DNA of 29,615 nucleotides from a virus: positions 1-29,615 of the IMG/VR virus record IMGVR_UViG_3300041016_000734; one strand, written 5' to 3'. The notes beneath the pieces are model-generated. The model saw only the letters and a program-made list of their open reading frames with translations. It made no database searches and was not told the origin of the DNA. Positions 22,701-29,053 of the stretch are shown here, in pieces. The translations under genes were made by a program, and so were the position numbers. Each line of letters begins with the position of its first letter. Positions within the stretch are counted from its first letter, which is position 1.

Positions 22701-23030
22701 ATATTCTCTTTTATCTTCATCTTTATCTACAATAACCTTTCTTAGTTGTAAATGACCCTCAAAAATCATTGCTGTATCAACTAAAATCCATGCTCTTGTC
22801 TTTTTGTTTGGATTAAATGTTGCTGAAACACCTAAATCAGATATATCACCAAATATTTCTCTGTTGTTCTTTGTCTCAGGTAGTTTAATTGTCTTTGAGT
22901 AAGATGAATTAACCTTATCTATATCTATAATATCTGCTACATTATATGTTAAACTTATTGGCTCAGTATTATAAGTGTCTAACCATCTTCTTTCTCCATT
23001 AAGTTCAATTAAAAGCTCAAATCTTGTCAT
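19704..23030 (-). CDS. Tail-tip/baseplate hub protein with trimeric beta-roll C-terminus
   Basis: A 1108-residue protein, the largest here. The N-terminus (residues 1-120; LNGERRWLDTYNTEPISLTY, SYSKTIKLPETKNNREIF, and FEGHLQLRKVIVD) matches the large tail-tip proteins of Bacteroidota phages. It is likely to take the place of a hub/tail-associated protein. The middle is beta-rich. The last about 150 residues carry repeated 'VIVSGxxNxV', 'FIxGxxN' and 'FLLGSNN' units of the left-handed beta-roll type seen in trimeric autotransporter heads, ending in residues typical of a trimerisation tip. No peptidoglycan-degrading domain was spotted. Confidence 0.72.
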   Translation of the reverse strand: MTRFELLIELNGERRWLDTYNTEPISLTYNVADIIDIDKVNSSYSKTIKLPETKNNREIFGDISDLGVSATFNPNKKTRAWILVDTAMIFEGHLQLRKVIVDKDEDKREYEIVIYADNDNFFKQLGEKFLTDLDFSELNHNWTANNIRQSWTASWDKGYFYPLIDYGYNWNLGSINGWTTTYNTQVKTTQMYPSTNVKYIWNKIFNDAGYSYQSDFLNDEVFESLYIPFNKKEIVRNVNSISDKFSIGRTQSATFSANIPSPDPSSWPSIYNNDIYIIPDFFDVVDIYTNQILGQQAQDRQVQLTKTRVPFNNEAPPDGDPDNLYNTTLYEYTAPINFVSGRFVCDFDITFNLLTNYNKNKQGGTLPSTSICFRRSRNPATGATVSGGVVIPVNGSTAPLKFLTSQIPGLQSGLGGKRVSGQITTDILDDSTTNRKKLYPGEKVFVEVEFGINSKTLRQQVGNANLLSPTEVAGGITYKTRYLNGSQVGTFSQSNKFFNILTDNVLVNEEIDYTQVLPTNFKQKDFITSIVKMFNLIVEPSKQIERTLIIEPRDAYYAAGRVKDWTRKLNINEPIEEQILAETQNRQTNFRYKDDKDIYNEDYKNNRGGLAYGEYQYFIDNDFITGQKKVEIQFSPTPLIPLEGSVQFVIPVIAKVENNVLSRTEHNPRILTRFNSSTKSTWVYSDYQFQSGGPYNAYTKLTTTGFTNLIHPNYQVGDWISINQSDGGVLKPMLQGQFKILQIVDTRTIVINIPFSSVGSGAAVSGTITPLNGLLPTASDNDTWQFEGVRYKAYPYLGHFDNPQQPSYDLNWGQTTGLYYPEDTVTNNNLFTSYWENTTNEISDRDSRIITASFYLSPFDIADFRFSDNIFINNQYYKVNKILNYDPTKEALVKVELIKSIYITIQRPFKRLIAQRAKDTIAVLSTGTGKPSTTTGVIASGKDIVLGRPLGKPGILSGALKTNTTNLTTKSDVIVSGRDNQVFASNVIVSGSSNIVSSDKNFIQGDNNKVSAGSENNFLLGSNNTISPDVKNSFVIGDNQILETSNEFLINAIIIQSVDEVSASRNEVLNPFSSKVPNYISASRNSVREQGSYDTVSYISGGRYNIEE

Positions 23031-23067
23031 ATCTATTTATATTGTTTGTATCATGATGTTACATGTT

Positions 23068-24582
23068 TTAGTCATTCTGTAAGTTTAAGTTGTAAGCCAT
23101 CTTATATGAAAGGACAAAATTAAACATCTTATCTCTCATAGTAGTTTTTACTTCATAACTATTTTGTGTAACTATAATTGGTAGTTTATATGCTGTTGAT
23201 GATGATGAATAAAGTGTCTCATCATCGTTTCCAATAATATAAACTTCTGGTGAAGTCATTAACTCTTCTAACCATTTTGCTTCATTGTCTGTAATCCAAT
23301 TTGATTGAATAGTATATTGTTCTTCAGCCTTTGTTGCGAATATAGTTCTACCTCTATCTCCTACTTCATATTCCCAATCAAGTATTCTATTATATTCACT
23401 TCTTGTTATTGAAACTGATTTCTTAACATCTCTTGTGAATGTAAAGTAATCCCATCCACCTTGTCTGTTTAACCATAGAACTCTTATCCACTCGTTTGCT
23501 GAATAAGGTGAACACTCACTTCTTAATTTATATTTAAGTGTCTCTGATGCTGTCACACCATTTTGTAAATAAGTCACCGTATAATAGTCATAGTTTGTTG
23601 AACCCCAGTTTATACTAAATGAGTTTGATAAGTTCTGTGTTCCTACACCAATATCTAATCTTCTATATACATTGTTTGTTGGTAGGTTATATGAATATGT
23701 TGTTTGTTGAACACCTGCTGAATTAAACATTGCGAACCTAACTGATGCTGTTAATCCTGATGATGTTGCTACAATTAAAGAAACGGTCTCATATTCATTT
23801 GTTGTTGTATTTGGTCCGTAGTTTATTGATTTATATTGTGATGGATATTCTCTTAAAAACTTATTGTTATTAGTTAAACCTAAAATATACTCATTAAAGT
23901 TTTTTGTTCTTTCTCTATATTGTCTTGTTCCGTTATATGTATATCTTGTTGATGCTGTTGCGTTTAATCTAAATATATTTGTAATAACTCCACCATCAGT
24001 TCCGTTTGGTGTGTTAATTCCTGTCCATGGTTTGTCTATAACTGCGAAGTATGAATTTGGTATTGAAACAACTGATGCTGTTCCGTCATAAGCAACATTG
24101 ACTTGTTTGTTTGTTTTGTTAATTGTAATTATATCACCCGCTGTTAAACCATGTGGTGTTGAAAATGTTAAACCTACATTTGTAGCATTAAAATAAAAAA
24201 CATCATAATAATCTTGACTTGGATTATATTCATAACCATAGTTAATTGTATATTGAACTAAACCATCTGGAATTCCTGAGTTAGCACCACCTACAAAGTT
24301 ACTTGCCCATCCTGATTGAAATGGATTTACACTATAATCAAAAAATGATTTAAGTAATTGATGAGGTGAAAAAAGTGCGTATCCTCCTGGTGATGGCGGA
24401 ACTTTATATGTTGATAATGTTGAATAGTTTGTAGTTGCGAATGGTTCATTCTTTTTAAGTATTCTAAATAAATACTTAAAATCAGATACTGATGAAGAAC
24501 CACTATCTACTTTATACCATAGTTCTCTATTGACTGGTGCCCACTCATCTGGTTGTGTTACTATTGATACGGTTGCTGCCAT
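23068..24582 (-). CDS. Tail-tip structural protein (distal tail-like)
   Basis: A 504-residue beta-rich protein, Tyr/Asn/Thr-rich, located between the neck genes and the hub protein. Features include a lysine-poor N-terminus (VSIVTQPDEWAPVNRELWYK), a loop resembling 'LTFSTPHGLTAGDIITI' (147-163) that is common in phage tail-tip proteins, and a C-terminal domain (from about 350) beginning with the aromatic stretch EWIRVLWLNRQGGWDYFTFT and ending NFVLSYKMAYNLNLQ. I infer a distal-tail-like adaptor linking tube to hub; no named family was identified with confidence. Confidence 0.65.
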   Translation of the reverse strand: MAATVSIVTQPDEWAPVNRELWYKVDSGSSSVSDFKYLFRILKKNEPFATTNYSTLSTYKVPPSPGGYALFSPHQLLKSFFDYSVNPFQSGWASNFVGGANSGIPDGLVQYTINYGYEYNPSQDYYDVFYFNATNVGLTFSTPHGLTAGDIITINKTNKQVNVAYDGTASVVSIPNSYFAVIDKPWTGINTPNGTDGGVITNIFRLNATASTRYTYNGTRQYRERTKNFNEYILGLTNNNKFLREYPSQYKSINYGPNTTTNEYETVSLIVATSSGLTASVRFAMFNSAGVQQTTYSYNLPTNNVYRRLDIGVGTQNLSNSFSINWGSTNYDYYTVTYLQNGVTASETLKYKLRSECSPYSANEWIRVLWLNRQGGWDYFTFTRDVKKSVSITRSEYNRILDWEYEVGDRGRTIFATKAEEQYTIQSNWITDNEAKWLEELMTSPEVYIIGNDDETLYSSSSTAYKLPIIVTQNSYEVKTTMRDKMFNFVLSYKMAYNLNLQND

Positions 24583-24598
24583 TTATTTTTTTATTTTT

Positions 24599-25078
24599 TT
24601 ATTTACCATTTATAAGTATTTTATCAATCAAAGCATTTATATCTTCAATTGCTGCTTTTTCAATTAAAGTTTTCTTTTTAGAATAAACTTCATCAATTGT
24701 CTTTTGTATCACATTTGTTGGTTTAATACCATTTTTAGCAATACTTCTGGCTATTAAAAACTTAACACTTTGTCTTGATATAAATTTACCTTTCTTATCT
24801 CTTGGTGCTATTTTTCTGGCTATAACCCATCTATCTAATGATTTTAATGGTGGTTGTTTTGAACCTGCTTTTCTACCTTCATCAACATTAGTTAAATAAT
24901 CAGCCGCAAGTAATTCAATCATTATTCCGTTTGCTTTCTCAACTAATTTATAATCAACACTTCTTATAAGTGTTCCGGTTGCCTTCTTATCTGCCTTTAA
25001 CAGGTTTTTAACAAGTGTCTTAACTAAATCCTCACCGACCTTATCTAAAGTCTCTAACAGGTTCTTATTATCTTCCAT
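24599..25078 (-). CDS. HK97 gp10-like neck/tail-completion protein
   Basis: A 159-residue protein with the core of the HK97 gp10 family: an N-terminal helix, the ATGTLIRSVDYKLVE strand region (36-50), the signature AADYLTNVDEGRKAGSKQPP (58-77) containing Y-x-x-x-V-D-x-G and a proline turn, then a helical C-terminus. Such proteins complete the head or link it to the tail. Its start codon overlaps the stop of the upstream gene by one base, so translation is coupled. It sits among tail genes and not with the capsid. Confidence 0.75.
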   Translation of the reverse strand: MEDNKNLLETLDKVGEDLVKTLVKNLLKADKKATGTLIRSVDYKLVEKANGIMIELLAADYLTNVDEGRKAGSKQPPLKSLDRWVIARKIAPRDKKGKFISRQSVKFLIARSIAKNGIKPTNVIQKTIDEVYSKKKTLIEKAAIEDINALIDKILINGK

Positions 25079-25545
25079 TATTTTTTCTCTTTATCAATTT
25101 GTTTTAGTTTTCTTTGTGCCCATTCTACACCAGCATCACCACCCCATGCGAGCCACATCAATCTTCCACATCCATCTCCTAAATCTTTCTGACTATTCTG
25201 TCTGTGTCTCTCAAATGCTGCCATTCTCGCAATTGTTTCTCTTGATATAGGTTCTCCTTTTGCTAGTTGATTTGCTCTGGCTTTTCCTACTGGTGTTCCA
25301 CATGAACCCCAGCCATTTTCCTCAGCCCATCTCAAAGCTATTTTTGCGTTTTCTGATGCTGCCTTTGGATAATCTGAATAACTCTTAGCTAACTCTAAGT
25401 CTGATACTTCTTTTGGTTTAGGCGGTGTATTTGCGATGGCTTGTTTAATAGCATCTTGTCTTCCATTTGGTCCTGTATAACAAGTTCCCATATCACCCCA
25501 TTTCCAACCTCTCTTTCCGTTAATAATACATTGTTTTATTGGCAT
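25078..25545 (-). CDS. Phage head/tail-associated protein with a CG-rich helical domain
   Basis: A 155-residue protein. The N-terminus KQCIINGKRGWKWGDMGTCY (4-23) is the typical start of phage proteins carrying a small 'G-x-x-G-W-K-W-G-x-x-G' segment followed by TGPNGR. The rest (about 50-145; ENAKIALRWAEENGWGSCGT, then PVGKARANQLAKGEPIS, then CGRLMWLAWGGDAG) matches a domain common in prohead-protease-linked or head-associated phage proteins. In many phages that domain is fused to the protease; here it stands alone. Function unknown, with a virion or assembly role inferred. Confidence 0.6.
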   Translation of the reverse strand: MPIKQCIINGKRGWKWGDMGTCYTGPNGRQDAIKQAIANTPPKPKEVSDLELAKSYSDYPKAASENAKIALRWAEENGWGSCGTPVGKARANQLAKGEPISRETIARMAAFERHRQNSQKDLGDGCGRLMWLAWGGDAGVEWAQRKLKQIDKEKK

Positions 25546-25561
25546 AGTTATTAATTTATTT

Positions 25562-26596
25562 TTAATCTACTTGTGTTATTGTTAAAATAACACTTGGTAT
25601 AGCAGGTATAATTCCTGTAGCTACTTCAGTGTGTAATGAAACAGCATTATTTACATTACTTTGTATTAACCAAGGTATTTGTATGTATTCATCATTTGTT
25701 GTTGTCTCAATAAACCAGTTCCAAGCCGCAACTTCATATACTGAATTAGATGGAAAATCTACTCTTGAGGCTGAGTTAGTTATAGATGTTCCATTTTGTG
25801 AAAGCCATATATGTGTATGTGTAGATGAATTACCACTATTCTTAATCATCTGTGCTGAAAATTGTATATTATAAACACCTGGATTTTCAATATAAAATCT
25901 ATTACTTGCTGATGCGAATACTCCTGAATTCCATGTATCACTACTATTACAATTCATATATAAAAGAGTGCTAGCGGTTCCAGTTTGTGTTGTTGTATCA
26001 AAAAATGAACCATAGTATTTTACATCTGCTGGTCCTGTAGGTCCAGCCGGTCCTGTAGGTCCTGTTGCTCCAACTAATCTATATTCTGTTATATTGTTAT
26101 TTAATTGTGTTGTATAACCTACTATTGGTTCTATTGGTGAATTACAATAAGTATATCTAACAGGCATCTTTATTGTTATATCACATTGCCACCCATTAAC
26201 ATTATCATCTGTTGCTTCTACTACTGGTAGGAAGTTTATATCACTATCAATAGAAAGGTTCATATCTACATAAAATCTATGTTGTGATATTTCACTTATC
26301 ATTGTGTCTAAAATATAATGTGTATCTGATATGATTTCATTATAATTGTCCTCCCCGAAATTAATTTTATCCATGCAGTATATTGTGAATGTATATAAAT
26401 TAACTTTAAGACCATTATCACTCTTCTGTGTTGTTGTGCTATTATTTTCAATCCATATATAAGGAAACTTCATCTCACGAGATGCTCCTATATTATATGC
26501 TGGTCCATAACCGAAGTCATTTACCATCTCTTGTCTAATAGATAAATCTTGAAAGATTGATACTATTCTATTTATACTTAATGTGTCATTAGCCAT
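25562..26596 (-). CDS. Tail-completion-like domain fused to collagen repeat and C1q-like domain
   Basis: A 344-residue three-part protein. Residues 1-155 resemble a tail-terminator/neck-like protein (short N-terminal helix, FPYIWIENNST, and a strand-rich core ending KMPVRYTYCNSPIEP). Residues 176-190 are a short collagen-type GXY run (GATGPTGPAGPTGPA). Residues about 192-344 form a beta-sandwich similar to C1q/TNF-like trimers (YYGSFFDTTTQT, PGVYNIQFSAQMIK, SVILTITQVD). The collagen run and C1q-like head suggest that a trimeric surface decoration is attached to a neck or terminator component. Order in the unit (after the chaperone pair) agrees. The first domain's assignment is the least certain part. 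Confidence 0.65.
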   Translation of the reverse strand: MANDTLSINRIVSIFQDLSIRQEMVNDFGYGPAYNIGASREMKFPYIWIENNSTTTQKSDNGLKVNLYTFTIYCMDKINFGEDNYNEIISDTHYILDTMISEISQHRFYVDMNLSIDSDINFLPVVEATDDNVNGWQCDITIKMPVRYTYCNSPIEPIVGYTTQLNNNITEYRLVGATGPTGPAGPTGPADVKYYGSFFDTTTQTGTASTLLYMNCNSSDTWNSGVFASASNRFYIENPGVYNIQFSAQMIKNSGNSSTHTHIWLSQNGTSITNSASRVDFPSNSVYEVAAWNWFIETTTNDEYIQIPWLIQSNVNNAVSLHTEVATGIIPAIPSVILTITQVD

Positions 26597-26598
26597 GT

Positions 26599-26868
26599 CT
26601 ATCTATAACTATTTTTTCTTATTTCATTTTGTTGTTCGTGATACTTATCTCTTTCATACCAGTAAGATAATAAGTTCAAGCACTCTATATAATTTCTTTG
26701 ATAAACCTCATCGTGTTTTGTTATATCACCATTACTTAATCTATCTACCATTGCCAGCCATCCCCATCTTTTGTCTATACTTACTTGACCTAAAGCGAGG
26801 TTGTCTTCTTTTGAGCTCTTACTAAACAAACCTTTATATTGTTTGTATATTATTGCTTCCCACCTAAA
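26599..26868 (-). CDS. Tail assembly chaperone, -1 frameshift extension (GT part)
   Basis: This frame has no ATG before its folded part, so it is not an independent gene. Read from a -1 slip at the T-run of the upstream gene, it adds 89 residues (RWEAIIYKQYKGLFSKSSKE... at the join) to residues 1-184 of the first protein, giving a fused product of 273 residues. The extension is helical and contains WGWLAMVDRLSNGD and the aromatic stretch LNLLSYWYERDKYHEQ. In lambda, gpG and gpGT are produced the same way and bring tape measure and tube together. An internal TTG at 26829 is an unlikely start. Confidence 0.72.
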   Translation of the reverse strand, partial: FRWEAIIYKQYKGLFSKSSKEDNLALGQVSIDKRWGWLAMVDRLSNGDITKHDEVYQRNYIECLNLLSYWYERDKYHEQQNEIRKNSYR

Positions 26869-27419
26869 AAAAAACCTATTGGCCCCATAAGGTCCATAAC
26901 AGGTTGATTTAAGAATATCTCTTTCCTATAATCTATATTATTAGCTGTGAATTTATCTTGAACCCACTTCTCTTCTCCTGTCTCACCATCTTGAACCAAT
27001 TTACCTGGTCTTAATATAATTGCCAGTATGTAAGGTATTGCTTCTGATTGTGATTTTGCGTTCTCTTGAAATGTCTTCATAGAAATATACTCACCCATTG
27101 TCAGTTTATTTAAATCCTGAGGAAACACATATGTTGTTCCTTCAATCTCTAATGTCTTTACATTTGGCCATTCTGTGTGTTCTTGTAAGAAACCAAGTGA
27201 AGATGATATATCATTAACTACTTCTAAAGTTAATTCATCTAATTCACCATCTTCAGCATCACATATTGCCTCAATAATTTTAAGTAAATATAACTCACCT
27301 AAAAAGTATTCTGCTCTTTTCTCTTCAAGTTTTGCCACATTAACATATAGTTTAAGTGTCATCTCTTCCCAGCTTTCTGGAACTTGATACTCTTTTTCAT
27401 TTAACTTAAAAAATTTCAT
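26850..27419 (-). CDS. Tail assembly chaperone (G-like)
   Basis: A 189-residue acidic helical protein, first in its unit behind a late-type promoter. The body (WEEMTLKLYVNVAKLEEKRA; LNKLTMGEYISMKTFQENA; YILAIILRPG) fits the tail-chaperone families of Bacteroidota phages. It ends ...GPIGFFLGGKQ, and its penultimate codons are a homopolymer T-run that allows a -1 frameshift into the next frame. It would bind the tape measure during tail assembly and not be part of the finished virion. It lies about 9.5 kb from the tape-measure gene; usually the two are neighbours. Confidence 0.72.
   Translation of the reverse strand: MKFFKLNEKEYQVPESWEEMTLKLYVNVAKLEEKRAEYFLGELYLLKIIEAICDAEDGELDELTLEVVNDISSSLGFLQEHTEWPNVKTLEIEGTTYVFPQDLNKLTMGEYISMKTFQENAKSQSEAIPYILAIILRPGKLVQDGETGEEKWVQDKFTANNIDYRKEIFLNQPVMDLMGPIGFFLGGKQ
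26866..26874 (-). promoter_or_regulatory. Programmed -1 frameshift slippery site
   Basis: Nine T in a row on the minus strand give codons GGT TTT TTT TTA GGT at residues 182-186. A shift by one base backward gives TTT AGG TGG GAA and joins the reading frame that continues to 26599. T TTT TTT is a functional slippery type. The site is five codons before the zero-frame stop, a position typical of tail-chaperone frameshifts. Confidence 0.75.
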
Positions 27420-27440
27420 ATATTCTTTTTTGTTTTTTTA

Positions 27441-27469
27441 TATAATAGATAAACTATTATTTTTTCTAA
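27441..27469 (-). promoter_or_regulatory. Late-type promoter for the tail-chaperone/tail-tip unit
   Basis: The minus strand reads TTAGAAAAA (27469-27461), 11-bp spacer, TCTATTATA (27449-27441), TAAAAAAA, then ATG at 27419. It differs from the copy at 19675-19703 by one spacer base. It lies 6 bases beyond the large-terminase stop. Confidence 0.75.
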
Positions 27470-27474
27470 TACAA

Positions 27475-28647
27475 TTAGTAATGTATTCTAAAATAATTTG
27501 TATCTGTCTTTTTACCTTTCTTTTTCCACCAATGAATAGCATATCTAATCGCATCCATCGCATCATCATATACTTTAACTGGTTCATCTAACACAACATC
27601 ACCATTTGTTTTCCATTTATAAGAATTTATCTCTTTTACAACATTAACACTTTCTTTATTAATAAATAAACCTGATGATTTAACACTATCAATACCTTTC
27701 TTTACTTCTTTTATAGCAACCTTAGTATTAAAACCACCTCTTCTTATATCTTCAATCATTTCAGGTCTGGCACCATCACAAATAATCTCGGTCTTAGTAG
27801 ATATATTTAATTCTTTCATTTTTTTAACTAAATCATCAGCTGTCATATGACTTTGATAAATAATCTCTTTAACATAAACATCATTTTCAGTGAAAGAACA
27901 CTCAATTAAAGAAGTTGGATGGTTAAAACCAAAGTCAAGTCCATATATTACACTCTTTATCTCAGGTAGTGTTTCATAATACTTCCAATGTGTATAGATG
28001 GTTGTCTTACCAGAACCTTTCTCACCTAAAGCATATATTCTATAATAACTTTCATCATATTGAATTAGATTTTCTATCTCTTTTACTTGAGCATCACCTA
28101 AAAAAGGATTATCTTTGTAAGTAGAATGTATTAGAATAGTTTCTTTTCTTGTTATAAGGTCATACAACCAGTGAAAATTATCAGAAGGATTAAAGTCAAA
28201 TATAAGTTTATCAGTTGTTCTCATATTTAATTGTGTAAATTCCTCAAAGTTTAATTCATTGGCTTCATTTATCCAAAGTATATTTCTCTTTCTACCTCTT
28301 AACTTTTGTTCGTTATCAGCACCAAAGAATTCAACTGATGAACCATTCGGAAAGTTATACATATTTTCTGTCTTGTGGTGTAGTTTCTCATCATATAGTT
28401 CTAAGTCCTTCATAACCTCAAAAAAATCTCTCATAACCGTTCCTCTTAAAGTTGGAAAGGTTTTACGAATGATACTAACCATCTTACCAGGATTAGTTAA
28501 ACAATATACAATAACCATTTGACACAATGAATATGTTTTAGAACTTCTACTTCCACCTTGATTGACCAGAAATCTTATATCATCTCTTTTTAAGGCATCA
28601 AAGTTCCAATTAAATACTGGTGTCTGTTTTATCGTCAGTTCCGCCAT
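27475..28647 (-). CDS. Terminase large subunit
   Basis: A 390-residue packaging motor of the PBSX/Terminase_3 type. The ATPase part has a Walker A-like GGSRSSKTYS (31-40) and a Walker B-like ILWINEAN (123-130), with Asn before the Glu as in this family. A coupling segment FDFNPSDNFHW follows (150-160). The nuclease part has GLDFGFNHPTS (237-247, Asp239), ICDGARPEM, and the final acidic cluster YDDAMDAIRYA. It cuts and pumps DNA into the prohead with ATP. Its start overlaps the small subunit by 38 bases. The presence of both ATPase and RNase-H-like nuclease motifs argues that it is functional. Confidence 0.95.
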   Translation of the reverse strand: MAELTIKQTPVFNWNFDALKRDDIRFLVNQGGSRSSKTYSLCQMVIVYCLTNPGKMVSIIRKTFPTLRGTVMRDFFEVMKDLELYDEKLHHKTENMYNFPNGSSVEFFGADNEQKLRGRKRNILWINEANELNFEEFTQLNMRTTDKLIFDFNPSDNFHWLYDLITRKETILIHSTYKDNPFLGDAQVKEIENLIQYDESYYRIYALGEKGSGKTTIYTHWKYYETLPEIKSVIYGLDFGFNHPTSLIECSFTENDVYVKEIIYQSHMTADDLVKKMKELNISTKTEIICDGARPEMIEDIRRGGFNTKVAIKEVKKGIDSVKSSGLFINKESVNVVKEINSYKWKTNGDVVLDEPVKVYDDAMDAIRYAIHWWKKKGKKTDTNYFRIHY

Positions 28648-29044
28648 CTTTTAAGTCCTCCTTACTTTTTATCTGTATCAATTTGATTTCAGTTATTTCT
28701 TTTCCGTTAGATGTTATATCAATTTTATCAGGTGAATATAAACCCATAAGTTTATTTAACTCTTGTCTAATCTGTAAGGCTAACTTCATATCTTTTTTAC
28801 GAATAGCTACTTCATATAACTCTTCTAACTGACCTTTACTTTCTTCTAAATGAGCCTCAGCATTTCTATCCCATATCTCTTGTATTCTCTTTCTGGCTTC
28901 TCTAATGACTTCATAGGCATATGATTGACCATAACCTAAATCATTTTGTAAAAAGTCAAGAATGGTCTTATTAGAAGCACCATTCTCAACTCTCATCTTT
29001 ACTATACCATTTATTAAATCTTCTGTCTTAACTTGTTTTGGCAT
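28610..29044 (-). CDS. Terminase small subunit
   Basis: A 144-residue protein. The N-terminal half is a helix-turn-helix-like DNA-binding unit (KTEDLINGIVKMRVENGASN, KTILDFLQNDLGYGQSYAYE), the second half a helical oligomerisation part (LEELYEVAIRKKDMKLALQI) and an acidic C-terminal tail. It overlaps the large subunit by 38 bases and follows the methyltransferase by a nine-base gap. It would recognise packaging sites and load the large subunit. HTH-containing small terminases are the common form. Confidence 0.82.
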   Translation of the reverse strand: MPKQVKTEDLINGIVKMRVENGASNKTILDFLQNDLGYGQSYAYEVIREARKRIQEIWDRNAEAHLEESKGQLEELYEVAIRKKDMKLALQIRQELNKLMGLYSPDKIDITSNGKEITEIKLIQIKSKEDLKDGGTDDKTDTSI

Positions 29045-29053
29045 TTATCTTTA

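Noticed and set aside
26599-26829. Independent 76-residue gene starting at TTG
   Set aside because: The frame is open back to the T-run and better explained as a -1 frameshift extension.
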